Source: Acidobacteriota bacterium
GTDB lineage: Bacteria > Acidobacteriota > Terriglobia > Bryobacterales > Bryobacteraceae
Direction: 5' to 3'
Length of the DNA: 64,000 nt
NCBI GenBank assembly: GCA_014584705.1
Contig: JACTMJ010000031.1
Span: 124,001 to 188,000, forward strand
Below, piece after piece: positions 1 through 10,365 of the stretch. The notes under the pieces are model-generated. The model did not search any database and was not told where the DNA came from. It saw only the letters and a list, made by a program, of their open reading frames with translations. The translations under genes and the position numbers were made by a program. Each line of letters starts with the position of its first letter. The stretch's first letter is position 1.

Positions 1-645
1 CACCCACTGCTGCGTCGAGACGGGCATGCTCGTTCGGAGCAGTTCCTGAATGTTGAATGTGTAGACGCCGAACTGCTCCTGGTGCGCGAAGTAGAGCACC
101 AGCATCGCCACTAGCATCAGCACGCTTCCGGTGAGCGTATAGAGGAAAAACTTGATGGCGGCATAGAGCTTGCGCGGCCCGCCCCAGACGCCGATGAGGA
201 AATACATCGGTACCAGCACCACTTCCCAGAACACGTAGAAGAGGAAGAAATCGAGAGCGAGAAACACGCCGAGCATTCCCGTCTCGAGCAGCAGCAGCAT
301 CGAGTAGTACGACTTCAGCCGGTCCTCGACGGCGCTCCAGGAGCAGAGAATCGCGAGGAAGCTCATCACCGTCGTGAGCATCACCAGCAGCAGGCTGATG
401 CCATCGAGGCCGAGCATATAGCGAACGCCCAGGAACGGAATCCAGTTGAGATCTTCCGTGAACTGGAAGCCGGGCAGCGACTTGTCAAAATGGAGCGCCA
501 GCGGCACGGAGACAAGAAAGCTGAGCAGCCCGGCAGCATTGGCCCAGAGCCGGATGAGCTTCTTGTTCCCCGATGGCAATAAGAGCAGTACCAGCATGCC
601 GGCCAGCGGCGTAAGCAGAACCAGAGAAAGCAAGGGGATCGGCAT
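1..645 (-). CDS. nuoM: NADH-quinone oxidoreductase subunit M (partial, N-terminal 215 residues)
   Basis: Proton-pumping antiporter-like membrane subunit of respiratory complex I. The reverse strand is open from an ATG at 645 to the window edge and reads as a hydrophobic protein starting MPIPLLSLVLLTPLAG. It contains the family segment DFFLFYVFWEVVLVPMYFLI, whose Glu within a membrane helix is the conserved charged residue of NuoL/M/N subunits. The start lies 4 nt after the nuoL stop, so translation is probably coupled. The C-terminal half and any nuoN lie outside the window. Confidence 0.95.
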   Translation of the reverse strand, partial: MPIPLLSLVLLTPLAGMLVLLLLPSGNKKLIRLWANAAGLLSFLVSVPLALHFDKSLPGFQFTEDLNWIPFLGVRYMLGLDGISLLLVMLTTVMSFLAILCSWSAVEDRLKSYYSMLLLLETGMLGVFLALDFFLFYVFWEVVLVPMYFLIGVWGGPRKLYAAIKFFLYTLTGSVLMLVAMLVLYFAHQEQFGVYTFNIQELLRTSMPVSTQQWV

Positions 646-649
646 GGCG

Positions 650-2839
650 TTAGTTCCCCCTCCCGTAAATCCCGAACAGGATGATCATGCCAATGACGAT
701 CGCCAAAGCATAACTCTGCACGGAGCCGCTTTGCGCGAGCCGCACGGGAATGGAGGCGATCCGTGTCGCGAAGGCCGTAAGGCGGACAACGCCGTCCACC
801 ACGTAGGTGTCCAGCCAGATGGAAACCGCGGAGGTTGCTTTCGTGAGCCATCCCGCTCCGTTCACCCCGCCGTCCACCACCTCGCGGTCGGTGCGCGCCA
901 GCAGCCGGCCTCCGCCGAGCGCGAGCCCGCGTACAAACATGGCGTCATAGATCTCATCGAAATACCACTTGTTCAAGAGAATCTTGTAGAACGCGCCCGC
1001 CCTCTCCCGCAGGCTCTCCGCGCGTTCCGGATGCAGCAGATAGATCCACCGCGCGAGCAGAATTCCGCCTACCGCGAGGGCCGTGCTCAGGGCCATCAGC
1101 GTCCATTCCTCCGCTTCGTGGCCGGCGGATTCCGCCGCGTGGACAAGCGCTTCCGTGCGAATCGCCGCCATCGCGGGGCCGGTGACGGGCTCCAGCCAGT
1201 GCTCAAAGGTCCTGAAGAGATCGGGCATAAAGTGCCACACCTTGGGCACGGCCAGCCAGCCCACCAGGGCGCTCCCGGCGGCGAGCACGGTGAGAGGAAT
1301 GGTCATCGTCGCGGGCGATTCGTGGACGTGCTCCAGCGTCCTCTCGTCCATGTGAGGCTTCCCGTAGAACGTGAGGAACATCATGCGCCACATATAGAAG
1401 GCGGTCATCGCGGCCGTGGCAAGGCCCACCACGTAAAGCGCCTTGGAGCCGAGCGGGGAAGAGAACGTCTGCCACAGAATCTCGTCCTTTGAGAAGAATC
1501 CCGCCAGCCCCGGAATGCCCGCGATCGCGAGCGAACCGACGAACATCGTGCGGAACGTCGCCGGGATCTTGTCCTTCAATCCGCCCATGTGCCGGATATC
1601 CTGCTGTCCGCCCAGCGCGTGAATCACGGAGCCAGATCCGAGGAAGAGAAGCGCCTTGAAAAAGGCATGCGTAAAGAGGTGGAACACCGCCACCCAATAC
1701 GCGCCCACGCCGAGCGCCAGGAACATGTAGCCGAGCTGGCTTACCGTCGAATAGGCCAGCACGCGCTTGATATCGTTCTGCACAAGAGCGATGGAAGCGG
1801 CCAGAATCGCCGTGAATGCCCCCACCACCGCCACCACAATGCCCACTTCCGGAGCCAGGCGAAAGAGGGCGTTTGAGCGCGCGATCATGTAGACGCCGGC
1901 GGTCACCATCGTGGCGGCGTGGATGAGAGCCGAAACCGGTGTCGGACCCTCCATGGCATCCGGCAGCCAGACGAAGAGCGGAAACTGCGCGCTCTTGCCC
2001 GTGCTGGCGAAAAAGTAGAGGATGCAGATGACGGCGATGGGTCCCCACGCGGCTAGCGCGAACTGCTGGCCATAGGTATCCATCAATCCGTCGAGTTCCA
2101 CAAAGCGCGCCGTGCCGAAAACCACGAAGAGGAGCATTGTCGCCAGCAGAAACGCGGCGTCTCCGATGCGATTGACGATAAACGCCTTGTTCCCCGCGTC
2201 GCTCGCGGACTTCTTGTGGAAATAAAAGCCGATCAGCAGATAGCTGCACAGGCCCACTCCCTCCCAGCCCACAAACAGCAGCAGATAGTTGTTCGCGAGC
2301 ACCAGCAGCAGCATGAAGAAAACGAACAGATTCAGGTAGCCAAAGAAACGGTAATAGCCGCCGTCGTGCGCCATGTAACCGACGGAATAGACGTGGATCA
2401 GAAAGCCGATTCCCGAGACGACGAGAATCATGACGGCGCTTAGCGGATCCAGCAGAAAGCCAAGCTGGGCGCTCAACGAGGATGCTCCGCCGCCGATCAG
2501 CTTGAGCGGCATACCGGCTATCCACTCGTAAAGCACCACCTCATGGGAGCGCGTGGCGAGCCCGGCCAGTTGCATCGTGGCCGCGACGCTCAGCAGAAAG
2601 CTAAGCAGAACGAAGCCGGGGCAGAGGTAGCTGATCAGCCCCTTGCCGCCGGCAAGCGCAGGGTGGCCGTGAGCTTCTTCCGCGATCCCTTCGCCATGTT
2701 CCATCGCCTCCCGGAGGGCCGGTGCGATGGCGTCGTGCGAGGCTCCCTGAGGGTCGAGCTTGCGGCCCAGCAGAAGCATCGTCACCGCTCCTAGCAAGGG
2801 GAAGAGCGGAATCAGCCAGATGAGGTCGAGGAAGTTCAT
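650..2839 (-). CDS. nuoL: NADH-quinone oxidoreductase subunit L
   Basis: Largest membrane subunit of complex I, carrying the distal proton channel and the long lateral helix. The 729-residue product has the expected NuoL features: an N-terminal hydrophobic block, the segment LLFVGWEGVGLCSYLLIGF with the conserved membrane Glu, the antiporter core segment KSAQFPLFVWLPDAMEGPTP with its key Lys, and a long C-terminal part ending in a hydrophobic helix. A hydrophilic stretch at about residues 35-65 (DPQGASHDAIAPALREAMEH) is unusually long for this family. The gene follows nuoK by 10 nt and precedes nuoM by 4 nt, in one operon. Confidence 0.97.
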   Translation of the reverse strand: MNFLDLIWLIPLFPLLGAVTMLLLGRKLDPQGASHDAIAPALREAMEHGEGIAEEAHGHPALAGGKGLISYLCPGFVLLSFLLSVAATMQLAGLATRSHEVVLYEWIAGMPLKLIGGGASSLSAQLGFLLDPLSAVMILVVSGIGFLIHVYSVGYMAHDGGYYRFFGYLNLFVFFMLLLVLANNYLLLFVGWEGVGLCSYLLIGFYFHKKSASDAGNKAFIVNRIGDAAFLLATMLLFVVFGTARFVELDGLMDTYGQQFALAAWGPIAVICILYFFASTGKSAQFPLFVWLPDAMEGPTPVSALIHAATMVTAGVYMIARSNALFRLAPEVGIVVAVVGAFTAILAASIALVQNDIKRVLAYSTVSQLGYMFLALGVGAYWVAVFHLFTHAFFKALLFLGSGSVIHALGGQQDIRHMGGLKDKIPATFRTMFVGSLAIAGIPGLAGFFSKDEILWQTFSSPLGSKALYVVGLATAAMTAFYMWRMMFLTFYGKPHMDERTLEHVHESPATMTIPLTVLAAGSALVGWLAVPKVWHFMPDLFRTFEHWLEPVTGPAMAAIRTEALVHAAESAGHEAEEWTLMALSTALAVGGILLARWIYLLHPERAESLRERAGAFYKILLNKWYFDEIYDAMFVRGLALGGGRLLARTDREVVDGGVNGAGWLTKATSAVSIWLDTYVVDGVVRLTAFATRIASIPVRLAQSGSVQSYALAIVIGMIILFGIYGRGN

Positions 2840-2849
2840 GCGTGCCGCC

Positions 2850-3170
2850 TTACCATTTCAGCAACTGGATCTCGTCCGCCTGTACCGTCATCTTGTTGCG
2901 GAAAAGCGCGATCAAAATGCCCAGGCCAATTGCCGCTTCCGCCACCGCTACGGCGATGATGAAAATGGCGAAAATCTGCCCGTTCACATCTCCGTGAAGC
3001 CCGGAAAACGCGACAAGGTTCACGTTCACGCCATTCAGCATCAGCTCAATCGACATCAGAATGATCACCAGATTGCGCCGCACCAGCACGCCGAGCGCGC
3101 CAATCAGAAACAGTGCCGCTCCCAGCACGAGATAGTGCGTCAGCGTGATCGGGTAAAGCAGTCCTTCCAT
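2850..3170 (-). CDS. nuoK: NADH-quinone oxidoreductase subunit K
   Basis: Small three-helix subunit of the complex I membrane arm. From the ATG at 3170 it gives 106 residues (MEGLLYPITLTHYLVLGAAL...), the normal length for NuoK. The two membrane Glu residues expected in the family are visible in SIELMLNGVNVNLV and AVAVAEAAIGLGILI. I reject a longer open frame extending upstream to 3749 because it overlaps nuoJ in another frame. The start lies 2 nt beyond the nuoJ stop, implying coupled translation. Confidence 0.96.
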   Translation of the reverse strand: MEGLLYPITLTHYLVLGAALFLIGALGVLVRRNLVIILMSIELMLNGVNVNLVAFSGLHGDVNGQIFAIFIIAVAVAEAAIGLGILIALFRNKMTVQADEIQLLKW

Positions 3171-3172
3171 CG

Positions 3173-3739
3173 CTAGTCCTCCTCTCCGGCGGCTTTGCGG
3201 GCATCCATTGATACGCCGAGCGCTTCCCGCTTTCGTGCGAGCAGCACCGCACCGATCACGGCGACGATCAGCAGCAGCGAGGTCGCCTCGAATGGCACCA
3301 GATACTGGGAAAACAGCACGTCGGCGATGCGCTCCGTGTTGCCTTCGCCGCTCACCCTGGGCGAGGCGGCGATGGCCCAATCCGGGCGCGCGGATTGCTG
3401 GTGCTGATACCGCGCGATGCCCCCCACCGTCAGCAGCCCGACGCTGAGCACGGCCGCCAGAGCCAGCGTCCAGAGGCGGTTGAACTGGCGAAGTTTCACC
3501 GCCTCGTCCAGGTTCACGAGCATGATCACGAAAAGAAACAGAACGGTGACACCGCCGATATAGAGCAGAATCTGCACGGCGAAGAGGAACTCCGCCTTCT
3601 CCAGTAAAAACAGGCCTGCAACTCCGATGAGCGAGCCGATCAGGCTCAAGGCGCTGTGGACGGCATTCGTCCGGGTGATCGTCAGTATCGCCCCGGCCAG
3701 CGCGAGCAGGGCGAATGTGTAGAAAAAGAGGGCATCCAT
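3173..3739 (-). CDS. nuoJ: NADH-quinone oxidoreductase subunit J
   Basis: Five-helix membrane subunit of complex I. The start at 3739 (MDALFFYTFALLALAG) is preferred over an upstream ATG at 3763 because the purine-rich AGAGGAGG lies just before it and it gives a normal 188-residue product. The family signature is visible around AEFLFAVQILLYIGGVTVLF, which contains the pi-bulge helix, and in the VIMLVNL segment. The C-terminus is hydrophilic (REALGVSMDARKAAGEED). It sits between nuoI (66 nt gap) and nuoK (2 nt gap). Confidence 0.95.
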   Translation of the reverse strand: MDALFFYTFALLALAGAILTITRTNAVHSALSLIGSLIGVAGLFLLEKAEFLFAVQILLYIGGVTVLFLFVIMLVNLDEAVKLRQFNRLWTLALAAVLSVGLLTVGGIARYQHQQSARPDWAIAASPRVSGEGNTERIADVLFSQYLVPFEATSLLLIVAVIGAVLLARKREALGVSMDARKAAGEED

Positions 3740-3805
3740 CAGCAGGCAACCTCCTCTCGCCAATGCATCCGCTGAAACCGCACCAATGAGGAATTCCGCG
3801 AGGGG

Positions 3806-4258
3806 CTAGAAGTCATACTTGGTTGGCTTGGGCCCCTCCTCCAACGTCTGCCGGTCCCAGACCGCTCCTTCGCGCGTATAGCTGGCGAGTTCGAAATCCT
3901 GCGTCAATTCGAGCGCGTCCACCGGGCATGCATCTTCACAAAGTCCGCAGAACATGCAGCGGGAGGTGTCGTAAGTGAAAGTCGTGAGCTCCTTCTTCTT
4001 CGTCTCCGCATTCCTAACGGTGCCTACCACGATCAGGTTCTCGGGGCAGGCTAGCGCGCACAGATTGCAGCCGATGCAAAGCGTCTCATTGGTTTCCGCG
4101 TCGACATTGAGGCGGGGCGCGCCACGATAGCGTTCCGCAATCGCGGGCCGCTGCGCGGGATACTGCTCCGTGACGACATCCTTGGGGTTTTGCTGCCGGA
4201 ACGTGGTCAGCAAACCCTGGATGAGATCGGTAAACAGGAACTTATCCCAAAGCTTCAT
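3806..4258 (-). CDS. nuoI: NADH-quinone oxidoreductase subunit I, two [4Fe-4S] ferredoxin-like subunit
   Basis: Peripheral-arm subunit carrying clusters N6a and N6b that pass electrons toward NuoB. The 150-residue protein contains two CxxCxxCxxxCP motifs, CIGCNLCALACP and CMFCGLCEDACP, which define the family. It directly follows nuoD with an 18 nt gap, so nuoH, which usually lies between nuoD/G and nuoI, is missing here. The C-terminus (QTLEEGPKPTKYDF) is a short hydrophilic tail. Confidence 0.96.
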   Translation of the reverse strand: MKLWDKFLFTDLIQGLLTTFRQQNPKDVVTEQYPAQRPAIAERYRGAPRLNVDAETNETLCIGCNLCALACPENLIVVGTVRNAETKKKELTTFTYDTSRCMFCGLCEDACPVDALELTQDFELASYTREGAVWDRQTLEEGPKPTKYDF

Positions 4259-4276
4259 CGCGATACACCTCCTCCC

Positions 4277-5389
4277 TCAACGGTCCACTTCTCCCAGAAC
4301 GATGTCAATTGTTCCGATAATCGCAACGCAATCGGCGATCAGATTGCCGCGTACCATCTTGTCGAGCGCCTGAAGATTGATGAATGACGGCGGCCGCACG
4401 CGAAGCCGGTAGGGCTGCGTGGAGCCGTCACTGACAATGTAATAGCCAAGCTCCCCTTTGGGCGCTTCAATCGAAACGTACACCTCGCCCACGGGCGGTT
4501 TGAGCACTTTCGGTACCTTGCCCAGAATGGGGCCGTCGGGGATGTTCGCCACCGCCTGCCGGATAATCCGTACGGATTGGCGCATCTCTTCCATGCGCAC
4601 CAGATACCGGTCGTAGGTGTCGGCGTTCGTGCCAACCGGCACCTCGAAATCGTAATTCTCGTAGCCCGAATAGGGCAGGGCCTTGCGAATGTCCCACTTC
4701 ACTCCGGCGGCGCGCAGGACGGGGCCGGTCACTCCGTACTGCTTGCAATCGGCGGCACTCAGAACTCCTACGTCCCGCAGTCGCGAAACCCAGATCCGGT
4801 TATTCGTGAGCAGGGCTTCATATTCATCCACGCGCGGCGAAAAGCGATCGCAGAACGACGTCACGTCTTCGGTGAACTTGTCGTAGAGGTTGTATTGCAG
4901 GCCGCCAATCCGGAAGGCGTGCGTCGTGAGGCGCGCGCCGCAATACTCCTCGAAGATATTGAGGATTTCCTCGCGCTCGCGCAGTGTGTAGAAAAGCGGC
5001 GTGATCGCCCCGATGTCGAGTGCATGCGTACCCAGCCAGATCAGGTGGCTCGCGATGCGGTTCAGTTCCGTGAGGATCACGCGCGTCACCTGCGCCCGCG
5101 GCGGCGCTTCGGCATTCAGCAGTTTCTCGACGGCGAGGCAATATCCAAGTCCGTTGCTCACCGCCGCGATGTAATCCATGCGGTCCACATAGGGCGCGAA
5201 CTGGGTATAGGTGCGGTTCTCCCCAATCTTCTCAACGCCCCGGTGCAGATAGCCGATCACGCAATCCGTACCCATCACCTTCTCGCCGTCCAGCTTGAGG
5301 ATCACGCGCAGCACGCCGTGCGTGGAGGGGTGCTGCGGCCCCATGTTGATGACGAGTTCGTTGCTGTCGAGAAAAGTTGCTTCGGCCAC
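4277..5389 (-). CDS. nuoD: NADH-quinone oxidoreductase subunit D (49 kDa type)
   Basis: Quinone-site subunit of complex I, related to the large subunit of [NiFe] hydrogenases. The 370-residue protein has the family opening NMGPQHPSTHGVLRV, with the quinone-site His in the HPSTHG loop, followed by GYLHRGVEKIGENRTYTQ and the C-terminal RVRPPSFINLQALDKMVRG. The last residues (GTIDIVLGEVDR) are typical. It is a separate gene, not fused to nuoC. Spacing to nuoC is 11 nt, consistent with one transcript. Confidence 0.97.
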   Translation of the reverse strand: MAEATFLDSNELVINMGPQHPSTHGVLRVILKLDGEKVMGTDCVIGYLHRGVEKIGENRTYTQFAPYVDRMDYIAAVSNGLGYCLAVEKLLNAEAPPRAQVTRVILTELNRIASHLIWLGTHALDIGAITPLFYTLREREEILNIFEEYCGARLTTHAFRIGGLQYNLYDKFTEDVTSFCDRFSPRVDEYEALLTNNRIWVSRLRDVGVLSAADCKQYGVTGPVLRAAGVKWDIRKALPYSGYENYDFEVPVGTNADTYDRYLVRMEEMRQSVRIIRQAVANIPDGPILGKVPKVLKPPVGEVYVSIEAPKGELGYYIVSDGSTQPYRLRVRPPSFINLQALDKMVRGNLIADCVAIIGTIDIVLGEVDR

Positions 5390-5400
5390 GTCCGTCCTCG

Positions 5401-6075
5401 CTACTGCCCGCTCTCAATGCCCAGGTTCTCCCGCACCCAGCGCTGGTCCTGCTGGATGATGCCGTAGTCCTTGCGCAGCGGATGGCCCTGCCACTCATCG
5501 GGCATCAGAATCCGGCGCAAATCGGGATGCCCGCGGAATCGCACGCCGAACATGTCGTAGATCTCGCGCTCCATCCAGTTCGCCGCCGCATAGACGGGCA
5601 CCGCGCTGGCTATTTCTTCATTCTCCGCTACCCGCGTCTTGAGCCGGATCCGATGATTCCCGGAGAAACTGTAGACGATATAAACAAGCTCGAAGCGTTT
5701 CTCATCCTTCGGATAGTCGACGGCGGTTTCCTCGACGAGATAGTCGTAATCGAACGCATCGCGCAGCAGCGTGAGCAGGGGCACGAGCGTCTCGGGGCCG
5801 GTCTCGAAAAAGTCCTGCTCGCGGTACGTTGCGGCGCGAAGAATGCCCTCTCCGAATGCCTCGCGCGCGGCCGCCGGAATCTCTCCCTCCCAGGGCGTGG
5901 CTTCCATCACGGCCGGAGCCTTCGCCGCCGGCTTCGGCGCGGGCTTTGGAGCCGGCTTTGGAGCGGTCTCGGCGGCGGACGCATCCGCGCTCACGGGCGG
6001 GGCGGGGGGAGCCGCTTCTTTCGCGGCCGGGCGGTCTTCCGCGGGAGCCGATGGCGGTTTCTGGTTCTCGTCCAT
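5401..6075 (-). CDS. nuoC: NADH-quinone oxidoreductase subunit C with Ala/Pro/Lys-rich N-terminal extension
   Basis: 30 kDa-type peripheral subunit of complex I. The family signature is clear near the C-terminus: AANWMEREIYDMFGVRFRGH followed by DLRRILMPDEWQGHPLRKDY. The first roughly 60 of 224 residues are low complexity (Ala, Pro, Lys, Glu), with a short repeat of the type APKPAPKPAPKP encoded near 5930-5975, before the conserved domain begins at about residue 65. It is the first gene of the nuo series. The 188-bp gap upstream to lctP holds a perfect hexamer palindrome at 6193-6208. Confidence 0.94.
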   Translation of the reverse strand: MDENQKPPSAPAEDRPAAKEAAPPAPPVSADASAAETAPKPAPKPAPKPAAKAPAVMEATPWEGEIPAAAREAFGEGILRAATYREQDFFETGPETLVPLLTLLRDAFDYDYLVEETAVDYPKDEKRFELVYIVYSFSGNHRIRLKTRVAENEEIASAVPVYAAANWMEREIYDMFGVRFRGHPDLRRILMPDEWQGHPLRKDYGIIQQDQRWVRENLGIESGQ

Positions 6076-6192
6076 AATGCTGCCTCACCCTCCGGCTTTG
6101 CCCGGATCCGGCGCGTCGCGCGTGCTCGCTTCCGCCCGCTGCCGCGGGGCCGGGTGAGGCGCGACCTCAAGAAGCTAAAGGATATCACATAC

Positions 6193-6208
6193 AGGACTAT
6201 AGAGTCCT
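6193..6208. promoter_or_regulatory. Inverted repeat AGGACT-N4-AGTCCT upstream of nuoC
   Basis: AGGACT (6193-6198), a 4-nt centre ATAG, and AGTCCT (6203-6208) form a perfect palindrome in the only long gap before nuoC, about 118 nt upstream of its start. Size and symmetry suit a dimeric repressor. An Rrf2-type iron-sulfur regulator is one possibility, given the Fe-S subunits controlled, but this is inference from symmetry only. Confidence 0.35.
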
Positions 6209-6263
6209 AAATTCGTCTTTCTTCAGCAAAATTTTCATTGCGCGCGGCCGGGTGTGAAAATCT

Positions 6264-7916
6264 CTACGGCGCCCACGCAGGAACCACGTAAGCATAGAAT
6301 ACGACAACCAGTCCGATGGCCGATGCCAGGAAGATGCTGTGCCGCAGCGTATAGCGGAAGAGCCTCGATTCCTCGCTCGGCGCCATCCCCGCCGCCGCCA
6401 CCGCCACCGCGATGCTCTGCAGGCTGATCATCTTGCCCATCACGCCGCCGCTCGAGTTGGAGGAGGCCATCAAAACCTGGTTCAGATCCAGCGTTTTCGC
6501 CGTCACCACTTGAAGGTTGCCGAAGAGCGCGTTGGCGGCGGTATCCGAGCCCGTCAGGAAGACGCCCAGCCAGCCCAGGATCGCGCTAAAGAAGGGGAAG
6601 AGCGCACCCGTGGTGGCGAAGGCGAGGCCCAGCGTCATGGTAGCGCCCGAATAGTTCATCAGAAAGGAGAGGGCCAGCACGGAGCTGATGGTTAGCGCCG
6701 GCTTGGCCATCTGGATGGCGACCTCCTTCGCCGTATCCGCGAACGCCTTGGGAGAAATGCGCAGAAAGAGGGCCGCGAAGAGGCAGGAAATCAGGCAGGC
6801 GGTGCCGGAGGCCGCAAGAAAATCGAGCTTGAAGATCGCGGCGTAGGGGGAGGGCGTTTCCACGAGCGGCGCAACCCGCTCCACGGCGTTGTGAAGGCCC
6901 GGCCAGGCTACGGGTAAGGTGAACGCGTCCAGGTAGGGTTTTACGGTGGGAAAGCCCCAGAGCAGCACGCAACCCACCAGCAGCAGATAGGGCATCCAGG
7001 CGCCGAAGATCTCTCCGCCCGAATGCGCAACGGCATTCGATGCGGCTTCCGGCCGCGGCGCATCTTTTGCGTCCGCATCTCTCTCGACCGTGGTTTGGAT
7101 TTCACGCGGCCGCCACAACTTCAGCAGCGTCACCAGCACGATGATCGAAGCGAGCGCGGCGAGGATGTCAGTCAGTTCCGGCCCCACGAAATTCGATACC
7201 AGAAACTGCGTCCCCGCGAAGGCGATTCCGCAGAGAGCGGCCGCCGGCCAGACCCCCATCAGCCCCCGAAATCCGCTCATCACTACCATCAGATAGGCCG
7301 GAATAAAGACGGAAATCGGCGCGCAGATGCGACCCACGCCCGCGCTCAGCCGGTCCAACGGCAAATTCGTGATCCCGGCCAGCGTGACCACGGGAATTCC
7401 GATAGAGCCGAAAGCAACGGGGGCGGTGTTCGCCAGAAGGCAAAGGACGGCCGCGTAGAAGGGCGTAAAGCCCAGCCCGGCCAGCATCGCGGCAGCGACG
7501 GCCACCGGAGAACCGAAGCCCGCTCCGCCTTCGAGAAAGGCCCCGAACGCGAAGGCGATGAGCAGCGCCTGCAAGCGCCGGTCCGCCGTCAGGCTGCCCA
7601 GCGAATGCTTGATAATCTCGAACTTCCCCGCGCGGACGGTGAGCTGGTAAAGCAGGATTGCGTTGAAGAGGATCCAGCAGATCGGGAAGAGCCCATACGC
7701 CGCTCCCATCAACGCGGAAGAAATCACCAGCGGAACAGGCATTCCGTAACCCAGAAACGCGACGAGAATCGCGAGCGCCAGGCCGGAGGTGGCGGCCATC
7801 CAGGACGGCTTTCGGAAGACGCCGATCAGCAGCAGCAGCCCCGCCAGCGGGAGCGCCGCCAGGAGCGCGGAGAGGGCGACGCTGTCGGCCACCGGCACAT
7901 AGTTCTGTTGCCACAT
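6264..7916 (-). CDS. lldP: L-lactate permease (LctP/LldP family)
   Basis: Proton-coupled uptake of L-lactate (and often glycolate) across the inner membrane. From the ATG at 7916 the product is 550 residues, the usual length of the lactate permease family, and hydrophobic throughout. It starts MWQQNYVPVADSVALSALLA, and the family segments GAFLEGGAGFGSPVAVAAAM, FLGWLGVFLTGSDTAANALF-like and SNSSGGVMGKMISLQSIAVA are recognisable. I reject an upstream ATG at 7994 because it adds a charged non-family leader. The gene follows cstA on the same strand with a 108-nt gap, so uptake of three-carbon acids is a likely shared theme. Confidence 0.93.
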   Translation of the reverse strand: MWQQNYVPVADSVALSALLAALPLAGLLLLIGVFRKPSWMAATSGLALAILVAFLGYGMPVPLVISSALMGAAYGLFPICWILFNAILLYQLTVRAGKFEIIKHSLGSLTADRRLQALLIAFAFGAFLEGGAGFGSPVAVAAAMLAGLGFTPFYAAVLCLLANTAPVAFGSIGIPVVTLAGITNLPLDRLSAGVGRICAPISVFIPAYLMVVMSGFRGLMGVWPAAALCGIAFAGTQFLVSNFVGPELTDILAALASIIVLVTLLKLWRPREIQTTVERDADAKDAPRPEAASNAVAHSGGEIFGAWMPYLLLVGCVLLWGFPTVKPYLDAFTLPVAWPGLHNAVERVAPLVETPSPYAAIFKLDFLAASGTACLISCLFAALFLRISPKAFADTAKEVAIQMAKPALTISSVLALSFLMNYSGATMTLGLAFATTGALFPFFSAILGWLGVFLTGSDTAANALFGNLQVVTAKTLDLNQVLMASSNSSGGVMGKMISLQSIAVAVAAAGMAPSEESRLFRYTLRHSIFLASAIGLVVVFYAYVVPAWAP

Positions 7917-8024
7917 GAATGAGAACCTTATGGGACTCGATGGCCCGCTGTCAAGGCGAAACCGATTCCGTCGCGAGACTGGCCCGGCGAACAAGGCTTT
8001 TGCGGCCCAACCCTGAGCGCAATC

Positions 8025-10241
<2,217 letters not shown>

Positions 10242-10365
10242 CGGATAACCAGATCCCGGGGAGACAGTCGCGCTTCAAGCTACAGGCGCAAAGCGCGCAA
10301 GTTCATAGCATAAAACCAACGCTGCCCAGCTTCCTAGTGGGGATCGGAAATGCCGCCGGTCGGTG

